A stretch of DNA of 64,000 nucleotides from Rhodomicrobium udaipurense JA643 (GTDB lineage Bacteria > Pseudomonadota > Alphaproteobacteria > Rhizobiales > Rhodomicrobiaceae): the NCBI RefSeq assembly GCF_000636015.1, contig NZ_JFZJ01000001.1:39251-103250 (forward strand), read 5' to 3'. Positions 35,549 through 46,931 of this stretch are shown one piece after another. The notes under the pieces were generated by a model. That model ran no database searches, was not told the origin of the DNA, and saw only the letters and a program-made list of their open reading frames with translations. The position numbers were made by a program, and so were the translations under genes. Positions within the stretch are counted from its first letter, which is position 1; every line of letters begins with the position of its first letter.

Positions 35549-37177
35549 ATGACAGCGCAACAGCAAGCCGCCGCCGAGCGTCCGGCACCATGGATCGAGG
35601 TTTTCGGCCGTCGCCGCGCGACAGGGCGAAAACCGCCGCTGTTCCTCATGCTGCCCGCCATCGTTGCGGGCGGCATGATGCTCATCCCGCTCGTCTATCT
35701 CGTCGTTCGGGCCAGCGCCACGGAGCGCACCGAACTCGCCGCCATCGTGCTGCGTCCGTTCACGCTGGAGGTCACGCTCAACACGCTGGCGCTCGTCGGC
35801 TCGGTGCTCGCGCTTACGACGGCGATTGCACTGCCGCTTGCGCTCCTCGTCACGCGGACTGACATTCCGGCGAAACGCGCGATCACCATCCTCGCCACGC
35901 TGCCGCTTGCCATTCCCGGCTATGTGATGGCCTACGCGTTGATCGGGCTGTCCGGCTATTACGGGCCGCTCAACGCGTTCTTCGGCCTGCGCCTTCCGCG
36001 CCCGGAAGGGCTGTTCGGCGCAGCGCTGGCGCTTTCGCTCTACACCTTCCCTTACGTCTTCCTCAACATGCGCGCGGCGCTCCTCGGCCTCGATCCGGCG
36101 CTGGAGGAAAGCGCGCGCAGCCTCGGCCGCTCGTCGCGCGCGGCCTTCCTGTCGGTGACGCTGCCGCATCTGCGCCCGGCCCTGCTGTCGGCCTGGCTCG
36201 TCGTCGCGCTCTATACGCTTGGCGATTACGGCGCGATTGCCCTTATGCGCTACGATGTGCTCTCGTCCGCGATCTTCAGCCAATACGCCAATGCCTTCGA
36301 GGTGAATTACGCCGCGTGGCTCGCGCTGATGCTGCTCGCAATTGCCGCCGCCTTTCTCGTGCTCGAAGGCGCGTTGAACCGCGGGCGGCGTCTCGCGCGG
36401 ACGGGCACAGGAACGCGCCGGAGCATCCCCGTCGTGGCGCTCGGGCGATGGCGCTGGCCGGCGCTTGGTTTCGCAGCGCTCGTTCACCTCGCGTCGCTCG
36501 GCGTGCCCGCGCTCGTCATCGCCTTCTGGCTTTCGCGTGCTCCCGCCGATGTGGATTGGGCCAAGGTGCCGGCCACGGTGCTCGGCACGCTTTCGGTCGC
36601 GCTGCCCGCCGCAGCGCTCGCCGTCGCCATCGCGGTGCCGGTGGCGCTGGTCGCAACCCGATGGCCCTCGCGGCTGACCTACGGCATCGAGCGCATGACG
36701 TATTTCGGCTATGCCGTGCCCGCGCTCCCCTTTGCGCTCGCGACAGTGTTCTTCACGCTGGCGGTCGTGCCCGCCCTCTACCAGACGCTTGCGATCCTCG
36801 TCATCGCGCTGGCGCTGCACTCGGCGGCGCTGGCTGTCGGTCCCGTCCGCGTCCGCCTCCTGCAGATCGGCCCGCGCGTCGAGGAAAGCGCGCGTTCGTT
36901 CGGCTATTCCGCGCCAGCCGCCTTCCGCTCCGTGACGCTTCCGGCGCTCTCGCGAAGTGTACTGGCTGGCGCGATCTTCGTCTTCATAATGGTAGCGAAA
37001 GAGCTGCCGATAACGCTTCTTCTCGCGCCCTCCGGCTTCACCACCATGGCGATGAACGTCTTCAGCCGCACGCATGAGGGCATGCTCTACGAGGCCGCGC
37101 CCTATGCCGCGCTCATGATCGCCTTTTCCGCGATATCCGTCGCGCTGATGCTCCGTTCCGAAAGGGATCGCCCGTGA
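35549..37177 (+). CDS. fbpB: Fe(3+) ABC transporter permease
   Basis: A 542-aa permease with two homologous membrane halves, as in FbpB/SfuB/AfuB. Each half has an EAA loop: LEESARSLGRSSRAAFLSVT (first) and VEESARSFGYSAPAAFRSVT (second). About 12 hydrophobic segments are visible. ATG at 35549 has AGGCGAG upstream. It ends in a GTGA overlap with fbpC. Confidence 0.93.
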   Translation: MTAQQQAAAERPAPWIEVFGRRRATGRKPPLFLMLPAIVAGGMMLIPLVYLVVRASATERTELAAIVLRPFTLEVTLNTLALVGSVLALTTAIALPLALLVTRTDIPAKRAITILATLPLAIPGYVMAYALIGLSGYYGPLNAFFGLRLPRPEGLFGAALALSLYTFPYVFLNMRAALLGLDPALEESARSLGRSSRAAFLSVTLPHLRPALLSAWLVVALYTLGDYGAIALMRYDVLSSAIFSQYANAFEVNYAAWLALMLLAIAAAFLVLEGALNRGRRLARTGTGTRRSIPVVALGRWRWPALGFAALVHLASLGVPALVIAFWLSRAPADVDWAKVPATVLGTLSVALPAAALAVAIAVPVALVATRWPSRLTYGIERMTYFGYAVPALPFALATVFFTLAVVPALYQTLAILVIALALHSAALAVGPVRVRLLQIGPRVEESARSFGYSAPAAFRSVTLPALSRSVLAGAIFVFIMVAKELPITLLLAPSGFTTMAMNVFSRTHEGMLYEAAPYAALMIAFSAISVALMLRSERDRP

Positions 37178-38211
37178 CCGACATCACGAACACCGCAGCG
37201 CCCTTCCTGCGCATCGATGGCGTTTCAAAGCGCTTCGGCGACGTAGCCGCGCTTCGCGACGTCTCACTCGATCTTCGCGAAGGCGAGATCCATGCGCTGA
37301 TCGGCCCTTCGGGCTGCGGCAAGTCCACACTTCTGCGCATCGTCGCCGGGTTCGAGGGTGCGGACGAAGGCGCCGTTCATCTTGGCGAGCGCCGCATCGA
37401 CACGCTCAAGCCCGAGGCGCGCGGGATCGGCATCGTCTTTCAGGATTACGCGCTGTTTCCGCATCTGACGGTGGCGCAAAACGTGGCGTTCGCGCTGAAA
37501 TACGCGGACGATGCCCGCCGCGCGGCCGGGACAGCGCCGCTCCTGCGCATGGTCCGCCTCGACGGGCTAGAAAGTCGCTATCCGGACGAATTGTCGGGCG
37601 GGCAGCAGCAGCGCGTCGCGCTCGCGCGCACCTTCGCTGCGGGGCCGCGCGCCATCCTGCTCGATGAGCCGTTTTCCAATCTCGACGCCTCCTTGCGCGA
37701 GACGACTCGGCGCGAGATCCGCGACATCCTGAAGGCGAGCGGTCTCGGCATCCTGTTCGTCACCCACGACCGCGAGGAGGCACTGTCCTTCGCCGACCGC
37801 ATAAGCGTGCTGCGGGATGGCGGCGTGGAGCAAACCGGCCTGCCGAAAGACCTGTATTTCCGTCCGGCGAATGCCTTTGTCGCGGGGTTTCTCGGCTCGA
37901 CCAATTTTCTCGATGGCATCGCGGACGGGGCGAGTGCCGAAACGCCAATCGGGCGCGTTAGCCTCGACCGACCCGCGAGCGGACCCGTGCAGCTGTCGCT
38001 GCGTCCCGAAGCGATCGGCATTGCGCCCGAGGGCAGCGATGGCGTTCCGGCCATCGTCGCGAGCCTCGTGTTCAAGGGGCATGACGCCTCGGCTTTCGTG
38101 CGTGTCGGAGAGGCGACGTTTGAGGTGCTGATGCCCGCATCGCTCGACGTCCAGCCGGGGCAATGCGTGAGCGTCGCGGCGCGTGCGTCCGCCGTTGTGC
38201 TGAAGGGGTGA
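37174..38211 (+). CDS. fbpC: Fe(3+) ABC transporter ATP-binding protein
   Basis: 345-aa ATPase. Walker A is GPSGCGKST, the Q-loop VFQDYALFPH, the signature LSGGQQQR, Walker B ILLDEPFSNLD, and the H-loop is in VTHDREEA. The C-terminal TOBE-like regulatory domain spans about 245-345 (VQLSLRPEAIGI). It begins with GTG overlapping the fbpB stop, so the three genes form one coupled operon. Confidence 0.94.
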   Translation: MTDITNTAAPFLRIDGVSKRFGDVAALRDVSLDLREGEIHALIGPSGCGKSTLLRIVAGFEGADEGAVHLGERRIDTLKPEARGIGIVFQDYALFPHLTVAQNVAFALKYADDARRAAGTAPLLRMVRLDGLESRYPDELSGGQQQRVALARTFAAGPRAILLDEPFSNLDASLRETTRREIRDILKASGLGILFVTHDREEALSFADRISVLRDGGVEQTGLPKDLYFRPANAFVAGFLGSTNFLDGIADGASAETPIGRVSLDRPASGPVQLSLRPEAIGIAPEGSDGVPAIVASLVFKGHDASAFVRVGEATFEVLMPASLDVQPGQCVSVAARASAVVLKG

Positions 38212-38632
38212 GAAGGAGTCTGAGGTTAGTCGCGCGCTCCGGGTGGCCTTTGGAGCATGCGACGCTGTGAAGGCTTCGTGCCGCCTCCGTGATTACTGCG
38301 GCAAACTCGTTCGGATGGGATTCATAAACCGAGTGACTGGCGCCCCGATCTCGGTCGTACGGCTTTTGGCCCGAGTGTAATACCAGCGTTCGAGGTCGGG
38401 GTGAGGATCTGGTCGTTGCTGGCGACGATCCCCCAACTTGGCTTTGTTCTCCGGGCGGCTTCGGTCTCATAAGATCGAGACGCTGGCGAACGCATTCAGG
38501 AGTTCTCGGCAGTCGAGACAAAGCGGCGAGACATACGCCTATGATATATTTCTAAGCAATATCTCTCGCACTTATGGCCCCTAGCCGAAGCCCTCTTGAC
38601 CTTTTGTCGAACCGCGCTCTAATGAGGCTGCG
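38212..38632. other. Intergenic region between fbpC and tRNA-Arg
   Basis: 420 bp without a supportable gene. Open frames here are extensions of shadows of fbpC. I see no clear hairpin terminator. The tRNA promoter should lie near 38590-38620. Confidence 0.4.
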
Positions 38633-38709
38633 GTCCTCGTAGCTCAGCAGGATAGAGCACCAGATTCCTAATCTGGGGGTCACAGGTTCGAATCCTGTCG
38701 GGGACGCCA
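38633..38709 (+). tRNA. tRNA-Arg (anticodon CCT)
   Basis: A complete cloverleaf of 77 nt with encoded CCA. The acceptor pair is GTCCTCG/CGGGGAC (one T-G pair). The D arm is GCTC/GAGC, the anticodon stem CCAGA/TCTGG with loop TTCCTAA (anticodon CCT, reads AGG), and the T arm ACAGG-TTCGAAT-CCTGT. The discriminator base is G. Confidence 0.96.
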
Positions 38710-39089
38710 TAAAATCAAGGGCTAAGGCGAAACCGAAAAAGACTTACGGAAGCCGGAGACATCACCGGGGACATCAGAGCAGGAGCCTTTGCAACCCCGT
38801 GCATCCTCGTTAACGAATGGCGGCGACCGCAAGGAAGTGGCCTAACGGCAGCGCCGCACCTTCCTTGATCGCGCCTCTTTCATCGGAGGTCGCAATTGAC
38901 CACCATCGCCCTTTTCGATCTGAACAAGATGTTCGCGCTCGTAATTGCGAGCGCTTGGAAAACGTTGAACCGCCATGAGCGTGGCCGAAAACGGGTGCGA
39001 CGTGGCCGTCACGACTCGACACGAACATTGATGGGGACCTGATGAAAGATGGCTTGAGATGATGTCGTCGGTATCCTAGAGGTCTTGGC
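38710..39089. other. Intergenic region between tRNA-Arg and parC
   Basis: 380 bp. No integrase, no visible repeat of the tRNA 3-prime end and no convincing gene. A minus-strand frame at 38810-39124 has an atypical composition and overlaps the parC start. Confidence 0.4.
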
Positions 39090-41342
39090 ATGGTTGATAA
39101 ATTAGCCCTCGAAGGTACCCCCATCGAGCCGATCCGGCTGAAGGACGCGCTCGAAGAGCGCTACCTCGCCTACGCGCTCTCCACGATCATGCACCGTGCG
39201 CTCCCCGACGTACGCGACGGGCTGAAGCCGGTGCACCGCCGCCTGCTGTTCGCGATGCGACAGTTGAAGCTCGACCCGGCGGGCGGCTTCAAGAAATGCG
39301 CGCGCGTCGTCGGCGACGTGATCGGTAAATATCATCCGCACGGCGACCAATCGGTGTACGACGCGCTGGTGCGCCTCGCGCAAAGCTTCTCGCAGCGCTA
39401 TCCGCTGGTGGACGGGCAGGGCAATTTCGGCAATATCGACGGCGATAACGCGGCCGCGATGCGTTACACCGAAGCGCGCATGACGGCCATCGCGGCGGCG
39501 CTGCTCGATGGGATCGACGAGGACACCGTCGATTTCCGCGAGACTTACGACGGCGAGGAAGAAGAGCCGGTGGTGCTGCCCGCCGCCTTCCCGAACCTGC
39601 TCGCGAACGGTTCGTCGGGCATCGCGGTCGGCATGGCGACGTCGATCCCACCGCACAACGCCGACGAGGTTTGCGACGCGGCCCTCTATCTCATCAAGCA
39701 CCCGAAGGCGAGCGTCGAAACGCTGCTCACCTATCTGCCGGGGCCGGACTTCCCGACCGGCGGCGTGCTCGTGGACGACACGGCGGGCCTCGTCGAAGCC
39801 TACCGCACGGGGCGCGGCTCGTTCCGGCTGCGCGCGCGCTGGCACACCGAGGATACGGGGCGCGGCGGCTATCAGATCATCGTCACCGAGATCCCTTATG
39901 GCGTGCAGAAGTCGCGCCTCATCGAGAAGATGGCGGATCTTCTCCAGGCGAAGAAGCTGCCGCTGCTCGGCGACATCGACGACGAAAGCGCCGAGGACAT
40001 CCGCATCGTCATCGAGCCGAAATCGCGCAACGTGGACGCGGCGCTGCTCATGGAGCAGCTTTTCCGCCAGACCGAGCTTGAGGCGCGCATCCCGCTCAAC
40101 ATGACGGTGCTTTCGAAGGGGCAGGTGCCTCAGGTGCTGGGCCTCGCGCAGGTGCTTCAGGAGTGGCTCGACCATCGCCGCGTCGTGCTGCGCCGCCGCT
40201 CCGAGCATCGGTTGCGCGAAATCGATCACCGGCTCGAAGTGCTGGGCGGCCTGCTCATCGCCTATCTGAACCTCGACGAAGTGATCCGCATCATCCGTAA
40301 CGAGGACGAGCCGAAGCAGGCGCTGATCGCGCGTTTCGCGCTGACCGACGTGCAGGCCGAGGCGATCCTCAACATGCGGCTGCGCAGCTTGCGCAAGCTC
40401 GAAGAGATCGAAATCCGCGCCGAGAACGATCGCCTCACGACGGAGCGCGAAGGGCTGGTCGAGCTTCTGGGCTCCGACGAGATGCAATGGGACCGGATTT
40501 CAGCCGAGATCAAGGGCATCAAGAAGCAGTTCGGCAAGTCAACGCCGCTCGGCAAGCGGAAGACCACCACTGCTGCGCTGCCGGACATCGACGTGGCCGT
40601 CGAGGAAGCGCTGATCGACAAGGAGCCGGTGACGGTTGTGCTGTCGGAGAAAGGCTGGATCCGCGCGCTGAAGGGCCATGACGGCGATCTCGCCAAGCTT
40701 ACCTTCAAGACGGACGATGTGCTGAAGGTCGCGATCAAGGCGCAGACGACGGACAAGATCGTGCTGTTCGCCACCAACGGGAAATTCTACACGCTCGAAG
40801 CGAGCGAGCTTCCTGGCGGGCGCGGGCAGGGCGAGCCGGTGCGTCTCATGATCGATCTGGACGAGGCGGACGAACTGCTCGAAGCCTTCGTGCACAGGCC
40901 GGGCCGCAAGCTCGTTGTGGCGTCGAGTGTGGGCAACGGCTTCGTTGTGACCGAGGACGAGGTCGTCGCGCAGACGCGCAAGGGCAAGCAGGTGCTGAAC
41001 CTCGGTGACGGAGAACGCGCGGTACTGTGCCGCCCGGCCGAAGGGGATGCGGTGGCCGTGGTCGGCGAGAACCGCCGGTTGCTCGTGTTCCCGCTCGCCG
41101 AGTTGAACGAGATGACGCGCGGTCGCGGCGTTCGCCTCCAGAAATACAAGGATGGCGGCCTCGCCGATGTGCAGGTGTTCGACGCGGCGACGGGCCTCAA
41201 GCTCGGCGATACATCAGGGCGTGTTCGCACCATGACCGAACTGGACGAGTTCAAGGGCGCGCGCGCTGCGGCTGGCTCGGCCGTACCGAAGGGCTGGCCG
41301 AAATCGGGCCGCTTCGGGCTGACGGGGTTCGAAACCGCCTGA
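39090..41342 (+). CDS. parC: DNA topoisomerase IV subunit A
   Basis: 750-aa ParC, the cleavage-religation subunit that decatenates chromosomes with ParE. The N terminus has [20 protein letters not shown] and [16 protein letters not shown], then [19 protein letters not shown]. The catalytic Tyr is in [11 protein letters not shown], and [14 protein letters not shown] follows. The C-terminal beta-propeller part is short and lacks a GyrA-box, which separates it from GyrA. parE is not in the window. Confidence 0.95.
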   Translation: MVDKLALEGTPIEPIRLKDALEERYLAYALSTIMHRALPDVRDGLKPVHRRLLFAMRQLKLDPAGGFKKCARVVGDVIGKYHPHGDQSVYDALVRLAQSFSQRYPLVDGQGNFGNIDGDNAAAMRYTEARMTAIAAALLDGIDEDTVDFRETYDGEEEEPVVLPAAFPNLLANGSSGIAVGMATSIPPHNADEVCDAALYLIKHPKASVETLLTYLPGPDFPTGGVLVDDTAGLVEAYRTGRGSFRLRARWHTEDTGRGGYQIIVTEIPYGVQKSRLIEKMADLLQAKKLPLLGDIDDESAEDIRIVIEPKSRNVDAALLMEQLFRQTELEARIPLNMTVLSKGQVPQVLGLAQVLQEWLDHRRVVLRRRSEHRLREIDHRLEVLGGLLIAYLNLDEVIRIIRNEDEPKQALIARFALTDVQAEAILNMRLRSLRKLEEIEIRAENDRLTTEREGLVELLGSDEMQWDRISAEIKGIKKQFGKSTPLGKRKTTTAALPDIDVAVEEALIDKEPVTVVLSEKGWIRALKGHDGDLAKLTFKTDDVLKVAIKAQTTDKIVLFATNGKFYTLEASELPGGRGQGEPVRLMIDLDEADELLEAFVHRPGRKLVVASSVGNGFVVTEDEVVAQTRKGKQVLNLGDGERAVLCRPAEGDAVAVVGENRRLLVFPLAELNEMTRGRGVRLQKYKDGGLADVQVFDAATGLKLGDTSGRVRTMTELDEFKGARAAAGSAVPKGWPKSGRFGLTGFETA

Positions 41343-41388
41343 TCGTCATCGCAAGGCGTTTTCGGCGCTCTCCGGTAGGTCGGTCGGC

Positions 41389-42846
41389 CTATGACGCGCT
41401 GGCGGCAGGGAGCCACACCCGCACCCTGAGGCCGCCTTCCGGCCTGTTCGCCAGCGCGATTTCGCCGCCATGGGCTCGCACGATGTCGCGCGCGATGGCG
41501 AGGCCGAGGCCGACGCCGCCCGTCTCGGGGCAGCGGGAATCTTCGAGGCGGCGGAACGGCTGGAAGGCGATCTCCGTCTTGCCCGGCGGAATACCCGGCC
41601 CGTGATCGGCCACCGTCACCTCGACGCCCTCCTCCTTCGCCGCCAGAAAAACCTCCGCGCGGCTGCCGTACTTCACCGCATTGTCGATCAGGTTTGCGAA
41701 GACGCGTTTCATCGCGGTCGGCTGGCAGATGAGAAACGCGTGGTCCGGTCCCTCATACTCAGCGGGGCGGCTGCGGTCGGAGAACGTATCGCACAGGCTG
41801 ATGAGCATCGCCGCGAGGTCCACGCGTTCGGCGCGCTCGCCCTTGAGGTCGTCGCCCGCGAAGGTGAGCGTCGCCGAAATCATCCGCTCCATCTCCTCCA
41901 TGGCGGCGATGAGATCGTCCTTGGTCTCGCCGTCCGGCAGCCGCTCGGCGTCCAGGCGAAGGCCGGTGAGCGAGGAGCGCAGGTCATGCGAAATCGCGGC
42001 AAGCATCTGCGTTCGTTCGTCGATGAAACGCTTGATGCGGTCCTGCATGTCGTTCAGCGCCTCGGCGACGACGGTGAACTCGTTCAGATTGGTCATGTCG
42101 ATTGGAACCGGGTCGCGCGTGCGGCCGAGACGCTGGGCGGCATCCACGAGTCGGCTGAGCGGCGCGAGGACACGGCGCGACGTTATCGCGGACAGAATCA
42201 CCACAAGCAGGATGGCACACAGGATACTCGCCATCCTCGGATCGAAGAAGGGCGCGAATCGCGGCGGGCGGTTCGGCCCGATCGTGAGCGTGTCGCCGTT
42301 AATGCCTTGCATGACGATCTCGAAATCGCCGAACAGCGGAAAATCGCCCTCCCCGGGTTCGAGGGGGCCGGTCCGCATCGCCTTCATGAACTCCGGCGGG
42401 ACGAAGCGCGTTTCGCCCGGCTCTAGCCTCGGAAATGACGGCGGCCCTCGGCTCGTGATGATGACGCCGGTGCCCGATCCGCTGAGCTCGCTGGCAAGGG
42501 TCGCACGAAGCCTTTCATGGAGAGAGCGGCGTCCGGTAAAGGGAAGGTCATGCGGAAGGGGCGGCGGGGTCATTCCGCGCGGGTGCCAGCGGATGTCGAG
42601 GCCGGTGCGGGTTGCGAGTTCTCTTGCGGCGGTCTCCCGCTCCGCCTCGGGAACGGCGAAGACGGCGCGCGTCGTTTCGGTCACTTCGGCGATGAGCCAG
42701 CGCGCGCTGTAGACCGTTACGTGCGGGCGCGGCATCAGGAAAAAGACGGCCGAGTTCAGCGCCTGCACCGCGAGAAGCGCGATCAGCGTCGTGATGGCGA
42801 TGCGCGTGCCGAGGCTGAAACGCGGGCGAAGGCTCGGCAGTCTCAT
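41389..42846 (-). CDS. OmpR-partner sensor histidine kinase
   Basis: 485-aa inner-membrane kinase. TM1 is ITTLIALLAVQALNSAVFFL, a periplasmic domain spans about 40-215, and TM2 is SILCAILLVVILSAI. HAMP follows (RRVLAPLSRLVDAAQRLG). The H-box is LAAISHDLRSSLTGLRLD, the N box FANLIDNAVKYG, and the G boxes VADHGPGIPPG and GGVGLGLAIARD. The start at 42846 is 4 nt after the regulator stop, so the pair is an operon. The Spy-like target at 45625 suggests envelope stress as the signal. Confidence 0.9.
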   Translation of the reverse strand: MRLPSLRPRFSLGTRIAITTLIALLAVQALNSAVFFLMPRPHVTVYSARWLIAEVTETTRAVFAVPEAERETAARELATRTGLDIRWHPRGMTPPPLPHDLPFTGRRSLHERLRATLASELSGSGTGVIITSRGPPSFPRLEPGETRFVPPEFMKAMRTGPLEPGEGDFPLFGDFEIVMQGINGDTLTIGPNRPPRFAPFFDPRMASILCAILLVVILSAITSRRVLAPLSRLVDAAQRLGRTRDPVPIDMTNLNEFTVVAEALNDMQDRIKRFIDERTQMLAAISHDLRSSLTGLRLDAERLPDGETKDDLIAAMEEMERMISATLTFAGDDLKGERAERVDLAAMLISLCDTFSDRSRPAEYEGPDHAFLICQPTAMKRVFANLIDNAVKYGSRAEVFLAAKEEGVEVTVADHGPGIPPGKTEIAFQPFRRLEDSRCPETGGVGLGLAIARDIVRAHGGEIALANRPEGGLRVRVWLPAASAS

Positions 42847-42850
42847 TCCG

Positions 42851-43585
42851 TCACGCCGATTGTCTTGTGTCTTCGACCGCAACCGGCGCGCAGAAGATGT
42901 AGCCGCCGCTGCGCACCGTCTTGATAAGTTCGGGCGTCTGCGGGTCGGCCTCGATCTTGCGGCGCAGCCTCGACACCTGCACGTCGATGCTGCGATCGAA
43001 GGGCGACGCCACACGGCCGCGCGCGAGGTCGAGAAGCTGGTCGCGCGTGAGAACGTGCTGCGGCCGTTCGAGGAAGGCGAGCAGCAGATCGTGCTCGCCC
43101 GCGGTCAGGTCCACGAGCGCGCCCTCGGGATTGCGCAGCGTCCGGCGCACCACGTCGAGCCGCCAGTTCTCGAAGACATAGGTGAGGCCCGCCACCCTCG
43201 TTTCGGACGCGGCGTCGCCGGTTCGCCTCAGCACGGCGCGGATGCGGGCGAGAAGCTCGCGCGGACTGAACGGCTTGCACACATAGTCGTCCGCGCCGAT
43301 TTCGAGGCCGATGATGCGATCCGTCTCGCCCGACATGGCGGTGAGCAGTACGACCGGGATCTTGCTCGTCCCGCGAAGTCTGCGGCAGAGCGAAAGCCCG
43401 TCCTCGCCCGGCATCATAACGTCGAGCACGATCAGATCGAACCGCCCCGCCTCGACAGCGGCGAACATGGCAACGCCGTCGGCGACTTCCGTAACACGCA
43501 TGCCGTTGTCGGTGAGAAAGCGCTTCAGGCTGGTCCTGATGCGCCTGTCGTCATCCACAACGAGAATATGAGGTGTCGAAGCCAA
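42851..43585 (-). CDS. OmpR/PhoB-family response regulator
   Basis: 244 aa. The receiver has VVDDDRRIR, the phospho-acceptor Asp in LIVLDVMMPGEDG, Thr in LLTAMSG and Lys in VCKPFSPREL. The C-terminal winged helix reads LTAGEHDLLLAFLERPQHVL, FDRSIDVQVSRLRRKIE and TVRSGGYIF. I place the start at TTG 43585, because GGGAG lies 7 nt upstream; the frame extends to 43615. It is first in the operon with the kinase. The palindrome TGTAAACGAGCGTTACA lies 68 bp upstream, which suggests autoregulation. Confidence 0.9.
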   Translation of the reverse strand: MASTPHILVVDDDRRIRTSLKRFLTDNGMRVTEVADGVAMFAAVEAGRFDLIVLDVMMPGEDGLSLCRRLRGTSKIPVVLLTAMSGETDRIIGLEIGADDYVCKPFSPRELLARIRAVLRRTGDAASETRVAGLTYVFENWRLDVVRRTLRNPEGALVDLTAGEHDLLLAFLERPQHVLTRDQLLDLARGRVASPFDRSIDVQVSRLRRKIEADPQTPELIKTVRSGGYIFCAPVAVEDTRQSA

Positions 43586-43652
43586 GGTAATCTCCCGCTT
43601 ACCGGACTTGCGCACCTATAAAGGGGCAACGCTCGCCACGCCACCCTCTGCG

Positions 43653-43669
43653 TGTAAACGAGCGTTACA
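43653..43669 (-). promoter_or_regulatory. 17-bp palindromic operator upstream of the two-component operon
   Basis: TGTAAACGAGCGTTACA, with half-sites TGTAA and TTACA. It lies 68 bp upstream of the response regulator start. A nearly identical copy is at 45534-45550 before the Spy-like gene. Confidence 0.6.
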
Positions 43670-43743
43670 TGCCGTCGTCTCGCGCCGATCCACTGCCGTA
43701 CCGTCGCGGCGTAAGTCATATGTGGAGGCGTTCGCAGTATACC

Positions 43744-45498
<1,755 letters not shown>

Positions 45499-45533
45499 TC
45501 AATGTCCGGATTGCACGGGCGAACAGGTAATCA

Positions 45534-45550
45534 TGTAACCGAGCGTTACA
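45534..45550 (+). promoter_or_regulatory. 17-bp palindromic operator upstream of the Spy-like gene
   Basis: TGTAACCGAGCGTTACA, a TGTAAC-N5-GTTACA palindrome, lies 75 bp before the Spy-like start. It differs from the copy at 43653-43669 at one base only. It could also act on pgm, whose start is 150 bp away on the other side. Confidence 0.6.
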
Positions 45551-45624
45551 CTTCGTCGCCTCGCGATCATCGAAATCGGCCTCGCGAACCGTAAGCTCCG
45601 GCTATCGAACAAGGAGTATATTCG

Positions 45625-46203
45625 ATGGTTTGCTCACTCTCGCGGGGCGCGCTTGTTGCAGCGCTTCTGGTCCCGTGCATCGCATCTTCGGCTTCCGCGC
45701 AGACGCCGGATCGCCCGCCGCTTCCGAACCCGGCGTTCGCCGCTCAGCCTCCGTTGCCGGGCGGCTTCGGTGGACCGGGCGAAGCCGCCGGTCCGGGCGG
45801 ACCTCGCGGCGACGCTCCGCCGTACTCCCGCGACGGCTTCCGCCATCCACCCCGGCCCCCGCTCGCGCAGGTGCTTTCCACGCTCGAAACCGAGATCGGC
45901 ATCCGCGCGAACCAGATCGACGCCTGGCGCGATTTCACCGATGCGTTCCTCGCGGTCGCCCAGCCGCCGCAGCCGCCGAAACCTCCGGTTCCCGGTGACG
46001 CGCCTGAAAAGGCGAAGCCGTTTGAACTGGCGCTGCGCCTCGCCGAGTCCGCGAGCCAGCGCGCAAAGGCCGCCGAAGCGCTCGTCAAGTCCGTCGAGGC
46101 CCTTCGCGCCAAGCTCACGCCGGAGCAATTGACGAAGCTCGCCGATGCGGAAGCCCGGCTGCGCTTTCCGCCGCCCCCTCCGCCGCACGAGCATCGCTCG
46201 TGA
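45625..46203 (+). CDS. Periplasmic Spy/CpxP-like protein (LTXXQ motif)
   Basis: 192 aa. The signal peptide is [20 protein letters not shown], with cleavage about ASA-QT. A Pro/Gly-rich linker covers about 27-80. A helical region with [20 protein letters not shown] and [18 protein letters not shown] follows; LTPEQ matches the LTXXQ repeat of Spy/CpxP periplasmic chaperones. The end is Pro/His-rich. AAGGAG precedes the ATG. The operator upstream links it to the two-component system at 41389-43585. Confidence 0.78.
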   Translation: MVCSLSRGALVAALLVPCIASSASAQTPDRPPLPNPAFAAQPPLPGGFGGPGEAAGPGGPRGDAPPYSRDGFRHPPRPPLAQVLSTLETEIGIRANQIDAWRDFTDAFLAVAQPPQPPKPPVPGDAPEKAKPFELALRLAESASQRAKAAEALVKSVEALRAKLTPEQLTKLADAEARLRFPPPPPPHEHRS

Positions 46204-46376
46204 GGAGATCGATCCTGGCGCGAATGAATGAATTTGATCGGCGATAGGATCAATAAAATCAATGGTATGGAGCGGCGCAGCACGTTTGTTGAACTGGCGC
46301 CGCTCCGGAGGAGGGAAGGCCGCCGCGCCTCCCTTTTCCCATCTCCTCCAACCTTGGATGTGGACCTTTTTCGAAG

Positions 46377-46913
46377 ATGCAATTTTACCGGAACGAACGC
46401 CTCGGGCTATTTCTCGACGGGCCGAATCTGTTTGCAGCGGCGAGAACGCTCGGTTTCATGATCGATTACGGCTCGTTACTGCGGCTGTTCCGCAACTCGG
46501 GCCAACTCATTCGCGTAAACTACTATCTCCCGATCGCCGACGATTTCGCTACCTCGCCGCTGCGCGGCGTCTCGGACTGGCTTCAGTATAACGGCTACAC
46601 CGTCATCACGAAGCCCGCGAAGGACTACGTGGATGCGAACGGCCGACGCAAGATCAAGAGCGGCATGGACATCGAACTTGCGGTCGACGCGTTGAGTCTC
46701 GCGAACTCGCTCGACCATATTGTGCTGTTTTCGGGCCTTGGCGATTTCTGCGGTCTCGTGTCGGCCTTGCAGCGGAAGGGGCGGCGTGTGACCGTCGTAT
46801 CCACGATCCGCACGCAGCCGCCCATCGTCGCCGACGACCTTCGCCGCATGGCAGATCAGTTCATCGACCTCGCGGACCTTGCGCCCATGATTGGACGCGC
46901 GCCCGCAGCGTAG
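46377..46913 (+). CDS. NYN-domain (LabA/DUF88) protein
   Basis: 178-aa PIN-like putative ribonuclease. GLFLDGPNLFAAA carries the first Asp, KSGMDIELAVDALSLA the second pair, and VLFSGLGDFCGLVSALQRKG the third region. The usual motif there is SGDGDF or SGDSDF, so one acidic residue is replaced by Leu. The Rossmann-like end is GRRVTVVSTI. Family members act in RNA processing or regulation; the target is unknown. It converges with the minus-strand anf cluster. Confidence 0.8.
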   Translation: MQFYRNERLGLFLDGPNLFAAARTLGFMIDYGSLLRLFRNSGQLIRVNYYLPIADDFATSPLRGVSDWLQYNGYTVITKPAKDYVDANGRRKIKSGMDIELAVDALSLANSLDHIVLFSGLGDFCGLVSALQRKGRRVTVVSTIRTQPPIVADDLRRMADQFIDLADLAPMIGRAPAA

Positions 46914-46931
46914 CCTTCACCAGTTGCTCGC

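Noticed and set aside
35447..37075. 542-aa open frame antisense to fbpB
   Set aside because: Shadow of a well-supported permease; the composition is almost entirely charged (Arg, Glu, Asp, His), as expected for the complement of membrane-protein codons.
38633..39089. Integrated element or attachment site at the tRNA-Arg(CCT) gene
   Set aside because: No integrase gene, no second copy of the tRNA 3-prime end visible, and parC follows normally.
38810..39124. 104-aa minus-strand open frame between tRNA-Arg and parC
   Set aside because: It overlaps the parC start, has no ribosome binding site or recognisable domain, and its composition differs from neighbouring genes.
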